DNA of 64,000 bases from Hysterangium stoloniferum. Lineage: Eukaryota; Basidiomycota; Agaricomycetes; Hysterangiales; Hysterangiaceae. The stretch spans positions 372,001 through 436,000 of the forward strand of contig WHVD01000043.1 of assembly GCA_015178975.1 (NCBI GenBank), written 5' to 3'. Under the pieces are notes generated by a model. The model ran no database searches. It saw only the letters and a program-made list of their open reading frames with translations, and was not told the origin of the DNA. Both the position numbers and the translations under genes were made by a program. Shown piece after piece: positions 12,172 to 24,399 of this stretch (position 1 is the first letter of the stretch; the number at the start of each line of letters is the position of its first letter).

Positions 12172-12990
12172 CTGTGATGACGTCATTGCTTTACAACGTT
12201 TTAGTCAAGTCACCACTGCACACCAACTTTGATGAGATTCCATCAACATTTATCATATACATCGCCCGTTATCTAACAGGATTTAGTAATCCCTTTCCTG
12301 TTGTCGGTCTCTTTGTTATCGTGGAAGCTTATCTGCCACGTGCGTCAACTATCTGTAGAGGAGCTCACGGCGATCATAGATTACGTTGAATTCTGGCTAC
12401 AAGCGTGCGTCACGACCTCACACCATTTTATCCTTCCCACCACAACCATAACAGACAAAATCACACCAATGACTTTACTCGTATGGATATCCTACACAGT
12501 CTCTCGTGTGTTGCATCCAAGATGCTTGGTTTCGAGATATTGCTGCAGCGGTATTGAGGGTTATCTTGAAGGACATAAACATCCATATAGCGTCACTGAC
12601 ACCTGATATTTATTTGGGGGCATCACATCCACTGTATCGGAATACTCACTCCTTGAAAACCTTCTTCAAGGACAGCACACTTCTCACTGATCACATCAAC
12701 CAGCTGAATGGGGTTTCTTTGTTATAATAACAAGAGCCCATTGTACAGTACATTCACAATATTTTACCTTATAGCACTGTCTTACATGCACCCATGCAAC
12801 TGTCCAACCATTCTGATTCTGATGGAAGTGAGTCCAAATTACCTGCTCTTGCATTCTGCCGAGATAGTCATGGCGGTTACTCTGAAGCTGATGGCTAGAT
12901 CTTGAATCTATATGTACCACAGTGTGCAGCCTCAATACCATGGCCACACTCATATCTCTTCTTCCACAGTGTGACAGAATGTGCAGCTTG
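12172..12990 (+). pseudogene. Array family copy D, 3' part only, interrupted by a Copia insertion
   Basis: The copy starts inside exon 3 (SLLYNVLVKSPLH) and continues through exon 4 (CCIQDAWFRDIAA, then DHINQLN) into exon 5, where it ends at the LTR starting at 12991. It has several frame shifts; for example, the region after VEA loses frame near 12330. It is a diverged lineage, closest to copy H (30546-31333). The upstream 12040-12171 sequence is shared with H but matches no exon. Confidence 0.7.
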
Positions 12991-13725
12991 TGTTGAAACA
13001 GTTGAATAACACTTTGCAGAACACCCCTGTGAGTGTGATTGGAAAGTAAACACTAAGTATATTCAACTGTAAAGACATACCTGTGAGTGTGATTGGAAAG
13101 TAAACATTAAGGAGACTTTCCCACACCCACAGTGGACTATACTACTAGGTGCTTATTTAATCACCTATACAGTAGTTACTGACCTAAGGTAACTCACTCA
13201 ATACTGCACCTACAGTGCTGGGAAAAATACTACAAATATCAGAAAAATATGGAGATCATAATAGACTATGTTAGAGCTGTAATATCATACTCTAACAGCT
13301 TGAACAATGTCCAATCCATCAGTTACTGGATTGAGATTTTAGGTTTCACTGCACATTTCTTCCTTTGTGTAATCGCCATACCTTCCACTTGTGTAGGGTA
13401 TAATTAGATCTCCATGTCAGTGTTGGAAGGACATGTTTACCCTGACAAAGGTCTTTCTGTTAGAAATGAATCCCTAGAATATATCTCAGTCTTGTATGAT
13501 AGTACAATGGACTCGAGGTAAAACTGTGGTATCTGCACAATATATATATGAAAGAAAAACAATAGATAGATGAGTGGCACAGGGGTGAGACATGGGAACA
13601 AGGGGAATAATGGCACAACAAAGTGTGTGCTATTTTTGTACCTTTGTTACCATTGTTCACTTGATCCTGGTAACAGTCGACCCTGATTCATATATCCATA
13701 TGTGTGGTGTCTTTGTTCCTCAACA
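12991..13725 (-). mobile_element. Copia 3' LTR inserted in copy D
   Basis: Candidate LTR of 735 nt bounded by TGTTGA on the plus strand and TCAACA at the other end. It is preceded on the element strand by a purine-rich tract (GGTGAGGAGGAC) that fits a polypurine tract. It contains a direct repeat of about 33 nt (13022-13054 and 13079-13111, GTGAGTGTGATTGG). A second LTR is not present in the window, so the boundaries rest on the terminal inverted repeat and on the break in copy D. Confidence 0.6.
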
Positions 13726-15930
13726 GTCCTCCTCACCACAATACCACTCCTGTCATGTATGCCTATTTTAAACCTAAAAATGCCCAAAGATGTGTAAATT
13801 GTGCACTCTCCAATGCTTTGGTGAATATGTCTGCCAGGTTGTCCTTAGTGTGAATGTACTTGAGCTTTAGTTCTTTAGACTCTGAGCATTCTCTTATGAA
13901 ATGGTATTTAATGTCGATATGCTGGACTCAATCATGTAGTAGATCCTCTGAAAGCCAGATTGCAGCATTGTTGTCGCAATGAATTGTTGTTGGGTTGTTA
14001 CCAGGTAAGTTGATCCCCTGGAAAACTGACCGTAGCCAGGAATTTTCTTTGGCTGCTGAAAATGCTGCAATATATTCGGCCTCACAGGATGAAGCAGCAA
14101 CAGTCTTCTGTTTGCAAGCATTCCACGATACGATACCAGAACCAAGGGTGAATGCGAACCCCCCCACACTTCTATGGGTGTCGAGGCAGTTCACCCAATC
14201 AGAGTCGCTGTACCCTACCAGGCTCAAGCTATCAGAGCCCCCAAGGTGAAGTTGAAGGGCACAAGTTTCTTTAAGGTACCAGACAACATGGACTGTGGCA
14301 TTTCAGTGTTCATAAGCATAACAGTCAAGGAACTATGATAGTTGCTGGATAGCATAAGAGATATCAGGGCAAGTTGAGATGGCAAGATATACATAGAAGG
14401 GAGTCAACAAGGGAATGGTATGGAAGTTTGGTTAGGTTGTCCTGGTCATCTGCCGGGAGGGAAGACCGAATGACACACCTTAGTTTGAGACCAGGGACCA
14501 TAGGAATAGGAAGGGGAGTAGCATCGGTTTGGCCGAACTGAGAAATGAGGCGATCAATTAGAGCAGTCTGAGATAACTTAACAACATGATTTGGCCAGTC
14601 TCATTCAATGGCTATGCCAATAACAAAGTGACTGTCCCAAGATCAGAAATTTTCCAAACCTCTTTCATCTGTTGTTTAAACCTCTCATTTTCAGCCTGGG
14701 ATGATGCAATGGATAGAAAATCATTGACCTGGACTGCAGTAATGACAATCCCTAGCGATGTTTTGCAGTAGTATATGCAAGAGTCACTGGAGAGTTGAGT
14801 AAATCCCCAGCTCAACATTTTCTCATGCATTGTTCAGTTCCAGATATGACCTGCCTGTTTCATGCCATACAAGCCACGGACAATCCGCCATACCCAAGAC
14901 TCTTTTCCTGGCTCCTCAAAACTGTCTGGCTGGAACATGTATTGGACCTCATCATCTGGGAGTAAACCATACAAAAATGCAGTTTTGACGTCAATTTGCT
15001 GTGCATCCCAGCCAGCCAAAATGGGTGTGTATCACAAGAGATGGGTGTAGCAGTGGTCTGAGAGAGAGAGCAAATAGTGGAAGCAGTGAGAGCTGTCATG
15101 TCCACAGGATGTGTTTGTGTTCTCCAATCAACTGTTGCCTGCAGGATGTCTTCCAGAGCAATCCAACCAGCATATTCTATTGTGTCAGATGGCAACATGA
15201 TGATAGTGGGATCTGTGGTAGCAGCACCAACAAAAGCTGGGTCAGATGGAAGGGGCGTGTCCATGTACATATGCAGTGTATATTTGTCCATTGGCTCCTT
15301 TGATACTAACTGGAAATTTCCCAGCAGGTGAAGGGGTAGTACCCCTGGTCTTCTTGCTTTCCTGATCCTTCCACCTGGCAGCCTTGGATTCTGTTTTCCC
15401 GGCCATACCCCCCCCAGGTGACACACAGTAAGTGACAATGTGGCCCTGCTTCTTGCAATTGCTGCAGGACACCACATTGCGCTTCAACGGTGCAGCCTGA
15501 GAAGCAGGGGCAACAGCATCAGTGGCAGCACTTGGTGTCTGACTCACCTCATTTTCAAGAAGAGTGAGAATGCGAGAAGATGGATAGGGGAGGGAGGCAG
15601 AGGACTCAGATAGATCATGAGTGATGATAGAACACAAGTGAGGGAAATTGGTGAGTGAGTTGAGTAATGTGATACACTTGAATAAATCTTCTGTAAGTTG
15701 CCCCATCTCGAAAGCATGGCATATTGCTTTGCAGATCTTAGAAGTGGTGATGGATAACGAAGGTCTGTCTGTGCGCATGCACCCTTCTCCATGTACTCCT
15801 GTTTAATCTCGGCCCACATGCGAGCAACACTCTCCATAGTACCTTGATTATCTTCAAAAATTACTGTCGGTTCTTCACATATTAAGTTCTTCGAGGAAAT
15901 GACGTGTCCACATAATTTTGCGAGCCAATA
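13726..15930 (-). mobile_element. Degenerate Ty1/Copia internal region (gag, RT, RNase H pieces)
   Basis: On the minus strand, from high to low coordinate: a gag part with AEIKQEYMEKGACAQTDL, NSLTNFPHLCSIITHDLS and a zinc knuckle CSNCKKQGHIVTYC (near 15440-15480) followed by SPGGGMAGKT; then RT with QQIDVKTAFLYG and VRGLYGMKQAG; then RNase H with YSDSDWVNCLDTHRSVGG and SSCEAEYIAAFSAAKE. The stretch between gag and RT is too short for protease plus integrase, so an internal deletion is likely. The 5' LTR is missing; the element stops near 15930 against host repeat sequence. It is not mobile on its own. Confidence 0.8.
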
Positions 15931-15934
15931 GACT

Positions 15935-16200
15935 GGTGTAGAATATATATTCCGAGGACTACTCGCTGAAATCACATCACATATATACTAGGACGTATCA
16001 AAGAAGGTGGTCCACCTTGCTATTCTCCTGCCATTTGTTTGGGAGAACAGGAAGCCGGGCCAACCCAGTGGACAACTCCATGATCAAGACACTGACACTT
16101 CTTCACATGTCGCGATCTTTCACCTTGGATAAGAGAAACATAGCTCGTGGTCATTTCAGGTGGAATAACATATCAACTAAGAGCTGAAGACCATCCACGG
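15935..16200 (+). repeat. Recurring 400-bp spacer module
   Basis: This block recurs at 20.70-21.05, 28.37-28.73, 31.85-32.12 (inverted), 37.13-37.48, 42.14-42.52, 44.10-44.50 and 51.84-52.20 kb. It contains the landmarks ATATTCCGAGG, GGGAGAACAGGAA and TCAACTAAGAGCTGA. It has no conserved ORF. Confidence 0.6.
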
Positions 16201-16469
16201 CCCGCCGCATGGAGCAGGCAATCCACGAGAAATCTCATTTACTGTGTTTCAATGTTTCCCTTGCTAGCGTCACACTACACACCACAAATTGATTTTATTT
16301 ACTATCCCGACATTTCCTTTACTCCTTGCATTTATACTGACTGGGGTACATTCCGCCAATTGTCATGTTCGACTGATTTTATGTCGAGTAGTAGCAAAAC
16401 AGATACTTGATTAACGCCAATATTAAAGAGGGCATCGACAAGATCCATGGGCCACTTGCACGTTAATTG

Positions 16470-16800
16470 TCGTCACCCGTTCCTTCCTGTGCGTAGTCGC
16501 CACACCTTTCACTGGTGTATTGGTAGTGTCGACGATTTGAACTACGTCTCCATTTTCTGGAATGTAAAGCATGGAATAAAACTATGAGGCTTCTAGGCCG
16601 TGTCATCAAACACAATGTTGGTGAGTTGGTGCCGGAATGCTGCTAGCCAAGGAGACACCGCCAGATGTGAATTTCGAAATTGGCAAGGACACAGTGCTTC
16701 ACAATTCTTAATCTACCTTGCCATCGTCGAATTGAATGGCCACAGAAATTGATGAAGAGTGTGAGCTTGGGGCGAACGGTTCACTCCGCAGGATAGACAA
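16470..16800 (+). pseudogene. Array-family exon 5 second half with C-terminal extension
   Basis: Contains the extension with KETPPDVNF and RRIEWP-like segments, but with frame shifts near 16640 and 16690. It is the D-to-E counterpart of 32605-32884. The convergent partner half found at other loci is absent; unrelated sequence follows. Confidence 0.55.
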
Positions 16801-16849
16801 TAATATGACTAGTTGTACTTAATTATGACTGATTATGAATTATAGGCAC

Positions 16850-18088
16850 AATTTTTTCATGAAAACTGCGTTTGACTTCTCTCAAATTATCAAACTTGGT
16901 TTCTTCTCATTGAAAGCCTTGAGATAGAATTCAACATGAAGTCCATAAATACAGTAGCTGTAACAGGCACTGAAGCAGCAAACCACTCAGCGTCACTCTG
17001 GATAACATCCACTCCATTTATGATATCCCAGAATGTAACCTCTCAAATGACGGAAAAGAGATCGGAAAAGATGGAAGGCCCTGACATCTGGTACTCAAGA
17101 ATTCTGCAATTACTACATTATGCAACGATGAAATAAGTAGGGTTACTCTGCCCCTCATATCTGGATCTCTCACCCCTAGACCCACGCCACAGTGTGCAGC
17201 TTCAAAGCCATCACCATTCTCGGTCTCTCCTTATACATTGGGACACGGTCCGTGCCTTAATCAACGAAGGATCCATGATTGACGATGAAGGTCTTGTTAA
17301 GTTTTCGTGGTCCTGTTCCTAGACCGGATAACTTTCCGTTTGTCTGAGTGAGGTGACAGTACTCGTTGTAAACGGATAAGGAGTAAACAAATATAAATAG
17401 ACCTTATATTACCCAAAATATGCGGTGAATTCCCAACCGCAGCGACCCGAGCCCTAATGCTCGTGATCCCTCGCTAACCCAAATCCCAGAAAAGTCAACA
17501 GGTCTAGTTATCACCGCCAATTCCCCCATATAAGACTAGCTGTAAGTAAGTGTTTCCTGACACGGGATTGTAGTTAGAATCTGTTAATACACACCTGGAT
17601 GGATTCGTCACAATCAAGGATGTGGCGAGGGCGAATAAAGAAATCAGGTTGCTTACCATTAGCGCGACTAGGCCATCACTTATCCTGTGTTCCTCCTTGG
17701 TAAAAGTCTATAAAATTAAACAGGAAGTGTGCAATCTGTCCTGACATTATACTGGCAATGTCACTTCTCGATATCAGAAAAGCGCTTTTGCGTTCAACTC
17801 TGACGCTCAAGGAATACTATACTATGAAGTGACAATGGACTAAACTTTTATTAGATACTGTGTGAGCCTTCAGTGGAACGAGAAAGTAGCAAGGTATCCT
17901 CGTTGCACTGGAGTCTATAAGGTTCAAGGAAGGTGAGGGAACCTTGTGTGCGAAGGCAGGAATGAAACACTGTGTATCCGGTGTGAGCACGGCCGTGAGG
18001 CTGTACCTTGGTGGAATTAACTCTCCAAGTGATGGCGGCATAAAAGCGAGGTACCCCCTTCTGGTGTAAGTAGGACTGCTACCCACCA
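16850..18088. other. Upstream region of copy E, no supported gene
   Basis: About 1.2 kb shared with the region upstream of copy I (32.93-34.56 kb). The last 100 nt carry a TATA-like GCATAAAAGCG about 50 nt before the ATG. This version of the promoter belongs to the E/I subgroup. Short ORFs are not shared as proteins between the two copies. Confidence 0.5.
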
Positions 18089-19963
18089 ATGTCTACTTCT
18101 AACGAGATGACTCTGGGGTGTCACAATTCGGCAACGGCTGGGAGCTGCTTTGACGACATTGAGGAGCTACCACCCTTAGTTTCCCCCGGTGTATTGAGCT
18201 CAGAGCAATGGGACCAGATCATTAAGACGGGGATGAGAGAGATATTCAGGGAGAAGCTCCGAGAACGATGGGTTTGCAACGAACCCAACCATGATCTATG
18301 TTATCGGCCCCCTGATGATGAGCAGCACATATAACCTTCTGCAAGCCATATAGAGGTCTGGGTTGACGAGTGGGTGAGTAAAGTAAAATGCTATATTCAT
18401 GTGATCTGTGTCACATGCGGCACATTTCAGTGTCAAGGAGAAACGACCTACCATGACCCACCCACTTTTGTTCAGATATCCACCAATACGACATCCAACC
18501 TCAGCCCGTATCATAGTCATACCGAGGAGTGGGGAATGATCTCACAGGGTCTTGTGAAATCTTCAAGTATTGAAATCAGCCCCGGGTATTACTGTGGAGT
18601 CGGTTTGGAAAGGGTTGGGATCAAAGTCCTTCACAGTGCAAAGAAAGCTTCGCTGATCGCAAAGCTGACAATATACGGGCAAATAATGAGTCAATTGTCT
18701 CAAGACAACGGTGCCTTGAGCAAGATTCTACACAAGCATCTCACCCTGCCAAGATTGGGAAGACTAGTTCAAGAGACTGTTGATTTAATGAGGGAGGGAT
18801 ACCTCAGCGTCAGTCATTAAATATACTCGAAATACTTATATCTGAGTCGTAGACCTACATACCCGCCTCAAATTCGGAGAAGAGCGAGCAGAGTTTTAAA
18901 TTATTTCCAGGTCTCTTCATTTCACATGCAGCAGAGTAGCAAAGGCCATACGTCCCAACTTATGCTATCTTTGGCTTCGGCCTTTAGATGGTGCCCCAGC
19001 GTCCTTTGGTCAGAAAGAGACGCGGCAACTGCTATTACGTCGTCACTTTATAACGTTTTAGTCAAGTCACCGCTGCACACCAACTTTGAAGAGGTTGCAT
19101 CAACATTTATCATGCATATCGCCCGTTATCTATCAGAATTTCATGATTCCTGGACCATTAGGGGCCTTGTGTATATTGTGAAAGCGATCTGCCGCGTACG
19201 TCAACTATCTGTAGAGGAGCTCACGGTGATCAGAGGTTACTTTGAATTTTGGTTACAAGCGTGCGTCGCGACCTCACATCATTTCATCTCTCCCACCAAA
19301 AGCATAACAGACAAAGTCACCGGCGACTAATTTCCTTATCTGAACACCTTATACGGCTTCTCGTGTGTTGCATCCACCAAGATACATGGTTTCGAGATTT
19401 TGCTGCAGCGGCATTGAGGGTTGTATTGGTCGACATAAACGTGCATATAAACTCATTGACACTTCATCTTGATTTGGAGACACCATATTTATTGTGGGAG
19501 AGTATTTACTCCTTGCAAACTTTCTTCAGCGACAGCACGCTTCTCATCGATCACATCAACGAGCTGAATGTGGTTTCTTCGCTCATTGGGCCCATTGTAC
19601 GGTACGTTCACAATATTTTACCTACCTGCACCGTCTTACACCCGCCTATGAAACTTTCCTACCAGTCTGATTCTGACGCACACGGGTCCTAATTGGGATC
19701 TCCTGTCGTCTGGCGAAAGAATAATCGAATTGACTATGAAGCTGATAACTGGATCTTCCGAACCCGAACCTGCGTGTACCACAGTGCGCAGCCTCGATAA
19801 CATCCCCATGCTCATTTCTCTCCTTACATATTGTGACATAATCCGCGACTCGACCAATGACCAATCCATCAGTTACTGGCTTGAGCGTTTAGATTTCACC
19901 GCGCGTTCTTTCCTTTGCGTGGTCACCACACCTACCACCCGTGTGTCGGTGGGGTCTAATTAG
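18089..19963 (+). pseudogene. Array family copy E, full length with a nonsense codon and lost splice donor
   Basis: The start reads MSTSNEMTLGCHNSAT, a subgroup shared only with I. CAA has become TAA at 18332-18334 in exon 1, and the donor of intron 2 reads GGAGGG instead of GTAGGG, so the second exon runs into the intron. Exons 3 to 5 are open with the usual landmarks (RPTYPPQIR, NVLVKSPLH, HQDTWFRDF, SSEPEPAC). It is probably non-functional, and recently so. Confidence 0.85.
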
Positions 19964-20159
19964 ACCCCCATATATCAGTGTTGGAGGAACATAGTTACCC
20001 GACAAGGGTCTTGCACCATCAATTGGATACAGTTCCTAATCATTTCTCTTCAATTATGCCGACAGATTTCAACCAAACCAGGAGGAGCACAATCCAGTCG
20101 CCCTTTAATTAATTCACTTTGCAACCAGATTTGAAAAAATGTATTAAGATATATAGCTT

Positions 20160-20650
20160 CAGCCAATGTAAGAGCGCATATAGTCACTTTTGCCATCGCC
20201 GCGAACACTGCTGCTTGTACTCATGCAGGCGTTGAATACATTTTGGGGCACTAGCCTCGGCCAGACTAACATCTCAATCATTAAAGACACTCGGTTTAAA
20301 TATCAATGGAGGTCTGAAAAATGGCTCCTTCGTCGCCCTTTCGATGCATGTCTCGTTCAGGCTGATCATACCTTCAGGCCAGTATTCAATCAACAAGATC
20401 CACGATCTTAAAACCGAGAGCCTTCACCCCAAGCGAGTCAATCTGTTGCGCGAATTCCTTAAACTAATACTCTTGCATTGAAAACTTGACAATACAGCTG
20501 CCATAGGTCGATCAAATATAAGAGCGCATACAGTCACTTTTCATCATTGCCGCGAGGTCTGCATGTTGCACGCATTGATCCCATACATGCATTGAATACA
20601 GTTTAGACTGACATCCCATTTATGAATGACAATCATTTAAAACAGAACGC
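20160..20650 (+). repeat. Spacer with two 350-bp modules downstream of copy E
   Basis: Signature blocks begin near 20169 (AAGAGCGCATATAGTCAC) and 20519 (AAGAGCGCATACAGTCAC), 350 nt apart. Each is followed by a GCCGCGA motif and a TTGAATACA..TT stretch. No gene is supported. Confidence 0.65.
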
Positions 20651-20699
20651 GGACTCCAGAGTTGTATGAAACTGAATAATTTGACAAAATGTAAAAGCG

Positions 20700-21280
20700 G
20701 AGATAGTTACTTGTAATGATCGTTGCGAGGTTCTCTAGACTGGTGTCGAATATATTCCGAGGACCACTCGTCGCTGAAATCACATCGCATATTTAGCGAC
20801 AACAATTTCAATAGAATACCACTAGGACGTCTCAAAAAAGGCGGCCCCACCGTTATTCCCGTGTCATTTGTTTGGGAGAACAGGAACCCGGGCCAACCCA
20901 ATGGACAACACCATAATCAAGATACCGTCACTTCTCCACATGTCGCGAGCTTTCACCTTGGATAAGAGAAAAGTACCTCTTGGTCATTTCAGGTGGAATC
21001 AGCTATCAACTAAGAGCTGAGGAATACCCACGACGACTGTAAGGTCGTCGAGTGACCTCATTCGGTCGGTACAGACAGGAATAGGTCATTTTTATTTTAA
21101 GGGAGTAATGAGGAGTACAGTAAATGGCGAAACATCTCGATAGAGAGAGTAGCTACCGTTCTTGAGAAGTGTCCTTGGTAATATATCTTTCGTGGAACAA
21201 TGGAGTTGCCAGTTGTAATGGAAGGTTTCCAATGTCCGTCTATAGATGAAGGAAACAATGATGAAGAACTGGGATTGGAT
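20700..21280 (+). repeat. Recurring spacer module plus gene-X tail
   Basis: The first 350 nt are the 400-bp module. The last 200 nt match the end of gene X (28.78-28.95 kb) up to the point where the Copia fragment begins near 21281. This shared junction shows the Copia piece was inserted in, or recombined into, the gene-X tail. Confidence 0.6.
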
Positions 21281-22386
21281 GAACTAGGGTTACAATCTGT
21301 CATCCCGAACCGTTCTAAAACTCCTTCCAGGTAAGCCCGTTGAGATATACTTATTGTTCCAGCAGTTCGGTCCCTGTCCATTCGTATGCCCAGGACCAGA
21401 TTCGCGTCCCCCAAATCCTTTTTATCTCGTATGTCCATCCCAACTCCTCCTTTGCCATCTGCGCTTCCTCCCTGGTTGATGTGGTGTCGCATGTGTATGT
21501 GCTAATGATAGTGATATGCCCATTATTATGTCGCGAGCGTACTGCTGGGTCAGCTTTGGACCTGTAATATCCTAATTCCTCCATCTCTGTATTCAGAGCC
21601 TCTGCCCAGTTGAAAGCGAATTCCATAGTCCCGTATAGCGTCTTGTTGAGCTGTCCCACCTTTCCCTCTACCTTTGCCCCATCTGATAATTCGATGTATG
21701 TGATCGCCTGGGGGTGTGAATTTAAGTACGCTGCCACATAGTCGATCTGCCAGGCCTCCATAGCGAACAACTGATGCGTAAGTTTCGAAAAAATGTACAG
21801 CTGGGATCTGTGTAAAACCCTTCGCCACCAAATGTGCTTTGCGAGATGTAAGATTTCCATCTGCGTCGTACTCATTTGCGAAGGTCCACCACGTTTGTAT
21901 GAGTCGGACATCTGAGGGTGGGTCAATTACCTTCCATACGTTTCTGTCTTTCATGACTGCTAATTCCTTTGCTATGGGTGCCTCCCAGATATCTGGACGC
22001 GTCATCGCTTCAGTGTATGAGTTCGGGAGCCAATAGTTCTGTGGATCTGGGAGCTCAGCTGTCGCTACTTCCCCCACAGTGACGGCTTGGATGCTGTTAA
22101 CGTTGGTAGGCCTTTTCCCATCCATTGCCCAATCTGCCCCAGCCTGTCTCGCTTTTTCAGTGTTACGTTCGGAATCCTGTGAATCGAGGATCACCTGTGT
22201 TGGAGTGCGGATACGATTTGAGGTACGAGGTGCAGCTGGCAAATCAACTACGGGAGCCGGGTGAGTATCAGTTGTATCATCTGTCAAATCAGCATTGTGA
22301 TTTAGTTGTCCTTGTTCAGGCGGCGTGACGTGGCCCTCATCCTCACTCGATGACAGTGATGGGAGGGGAGTTAATGTTTTGCTGGT
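21281..22386 (-). mobile_element. Ty1/Copia reverse transcriptase fragment, inactive
   Basis: On the minus strand it begins in a proline/serine-rich linker (SLSSSEDEGHVTPP) and passes through RPDIWEAPIAKELAVM and WWTFANEYDADG to KGFTQIPAVHFFETYASVVRY. After a frame shift it continues AWQIDYVAAYLNSHPQ, LYGTMEFAFNWAEAL and DANLVLGIRMDRD. The two catalytic aspartates of the RT active site read CD (STYTCDTT), so the enzyme would be dead. Neither end has an LTR. Two further copies lie at 44703-45806 and 52411-53515, always next to a 3' gene fragment. Confidence 0.85.
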
Positions 22387-23073
22387 TACAACCGTGCATC
22401 GCGATATCACATCATTTCATCCAGCCCACCAACCCATAACAGACAATATCACCGACAACCACCTTACTTGTATGAAGATCCAATACAGCATCTCATGTGT
22501 TGCATCCAAGATCCATGGTTTCGAGAGATTTCTGAAGCCGTACTGAAGGTTTTGGTGGGCGACATACACGTACATATAGCGTCATTGTCACGTCATATTG
22601 ATTTGAGGACATCACATTCCCTGTTTTGGAGTATTTCCTGCTTGAAAACCTTCTTCGACGACAGCACGCTTCTCGCTGATCACATAAACGAGCTGAATGT
22701 GCTCATTGGGCCCATCGTGCCGTACGTTCACATTATTTTACCTTCAGCACCGGCTTACATCCGCCTATGAAACCTTCCTACCAGTCTGACTCTGACCCAC
22801 ACGAATCCAAGTTGGGTTCTTCTGAGGTATGGCAAGCGCATAATCGCGTTGACTCTGAAACTGATAGCTGGATCTTCTGAGCCCGAATTCCGGTGTACCA
22901 CAGTGTGCAGCCTCGATACCATCGCCATTCTCATTTTTCTCTTTCCTCATTGTGACATAATGCGCAGCTCGACCAATGACAACTACATTAGTTACCACCT
23001 TGAGCGTTTGTATTTCACCGTGCGTTCCTTCCTTTGTTTCTACGACACCTTTCACTCGTGTGTGTCTAATTAG
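22350..23073 (+). CDS. Chimeric truncated array-family gene F (about 203 aa) with start codon from antisense Copia sequence
   Basis: The copy lacks exons 1, 2 and nearly all of 3. Reading through the Copia junction, an ATG at 22350 (in antisense Copia sequence, in-frame stop just upstream) leads into the end of exon 3 (CWLQP). Proposed exons: 22350-22393, 22443-22721 and 22785-23073, with introns of 49 and 63 nt. They sum to 612 nt with no internal stop (204 codons including TAG). Landmarks are CCIQDPWFREIS, DHINELN, LIAGSSEPEF and the final SCVSN. The coding part is open despite divergence from full copies. Whether it is transcribed is unknown; if not, it is simply a truncated pseudogene. 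Confidence 0.45.
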
Positions 23074-23269
23074 GCGCCGATATGAGTGTTGGGGAAACAC
23101 GGTTGCCCTGACAAAGGTCTTGCACCATTGATTGGACACAATTCCTAGCCCTTTCTCTTAGATCATGCCGACACATCATCTCAACCAAACGGATGAGCCC
23201 AATTGCGTCGCCCTTTATTCAACCCACTTTGCAGTTGGGGTTCCAGATGTTATAAAGATCTATGATTTG

Positions 23270-23760
23270 AGCAGATGTAAGGACGCATATAGTCACTCTG
23301 TATTGTCCCCACGAGCTCTGCAGCCGTCCCCATACGTGTGTTAAAATAAATTTGAGGGCACTAGGCATTCCTGGACTAACCTCCGAATGAACAACACTTG
23401 CTTAATCAAGATATTATTGAAGGTCTGAGAAAGGCCCTCCCTCCGTCTCCATTTTGCATGTGTCGTTCAGGCTCGTGCTACCTTCACTCCAGTGTTCAAT
23501 CAACGCGATCCATGATCTTATAACCGACGACCCTCACACCGTGCGATGAACTGTTGGGCGAATTCCTTCAACTAATTCTACTTCATTGAAAATTTGACAA
23601 CAAAGCTGGCAGAGATCGCAAGAGATAAGAGCACATACAGTAACCTTTCACCCTCGGCGCGAGCGTGGCAGGTTCCACGCGTTTATGGCCATATATCCGT
23701 TGAATACACTTGCGGACACCACCAGTGGCTAGACTGACCTCCTATTCATAAAAGACAATC
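23270..23760 (+). repeat. Spacer with two 350-bp modules downstream of F
   Basis: Modules with diverged signatures near 23277 and 23630 (AAGGACGCATATAGTCAC and AAGAGCACATACAGTAAC). These belong to the F/K/M variety of the module. Confidence 0.6.
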
Positions 23761-24009
23761 ATTTCAAAGAACGCGGATTTGAGAGTTGTATGGAGTTACT
23801 CAATTTGAATAATTTGAGGGCGAAGATAATCACTTGTGATGATAGCTGCGAGGTTCTCACCACTGGTGTTGAGTATATTGCGAGCACTGACCATGGCATC
23901 GGATTTACTAGCCAATTGTCATGTTCGACTGATCTCATTTCGAGTAGTCGCGAAACAGCCACTTGATTCAATCTAATATTAACGGGGGTATCGACTAGAT
24001 CCGCGGACC

Positions 24010-24351
24010 GCTTGCACGTTAGTTGTCGCCACCTGTTCCTTCCTATGCATAGTCGTCACACCTTTCACTGGTGTGTTGGTGCGTCGACGATTCGAATTAC
24101 ATCTCCGCTTTCCGGAATATGACGCCTGGAAGAGAACTATGAGGCTTCCAGACCGTTTCATCAAACACAATATTGGTGAGTTGGTCGCCGCAATGGTGCT
24201 AGCCAAGGAGACACCGCCAGATGTCAATTTCAACATTGGCAAGGACTCACAGTGCTTCTCAATTCTTAATGTACCTTGTCATAATCGAATCGAATGGCTA
24301 CAGAACTCAATGAAAAGTGTGAGCTTGGTGCGAACAGTTCACTCAGCATGA
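24010..24351 (+). pseudogene. Array-family exon 5 second half with C-terminal extension
   Basis: An open reading frame with LVRRRFELHLRFPEYDAW, RLPDRFIKHN, AKETPPDVNFNIGKDSQ and SVSLVRTVHSA before the stop. It faces the other half at 24400-24960. No start or upstream exons are joined to it. Confidence 0.6.
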
Positions 24352-24399
24352 TAGACAATTATATTATATGACTTGTTGTACTTAATTATGACTGATTAT

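Noticed and set aside
12991..13111. Direct repeats that could suggest a CRISPR-like array
   Set aside because: Only two repeats, inside an LTR, in a eukaryotic context.
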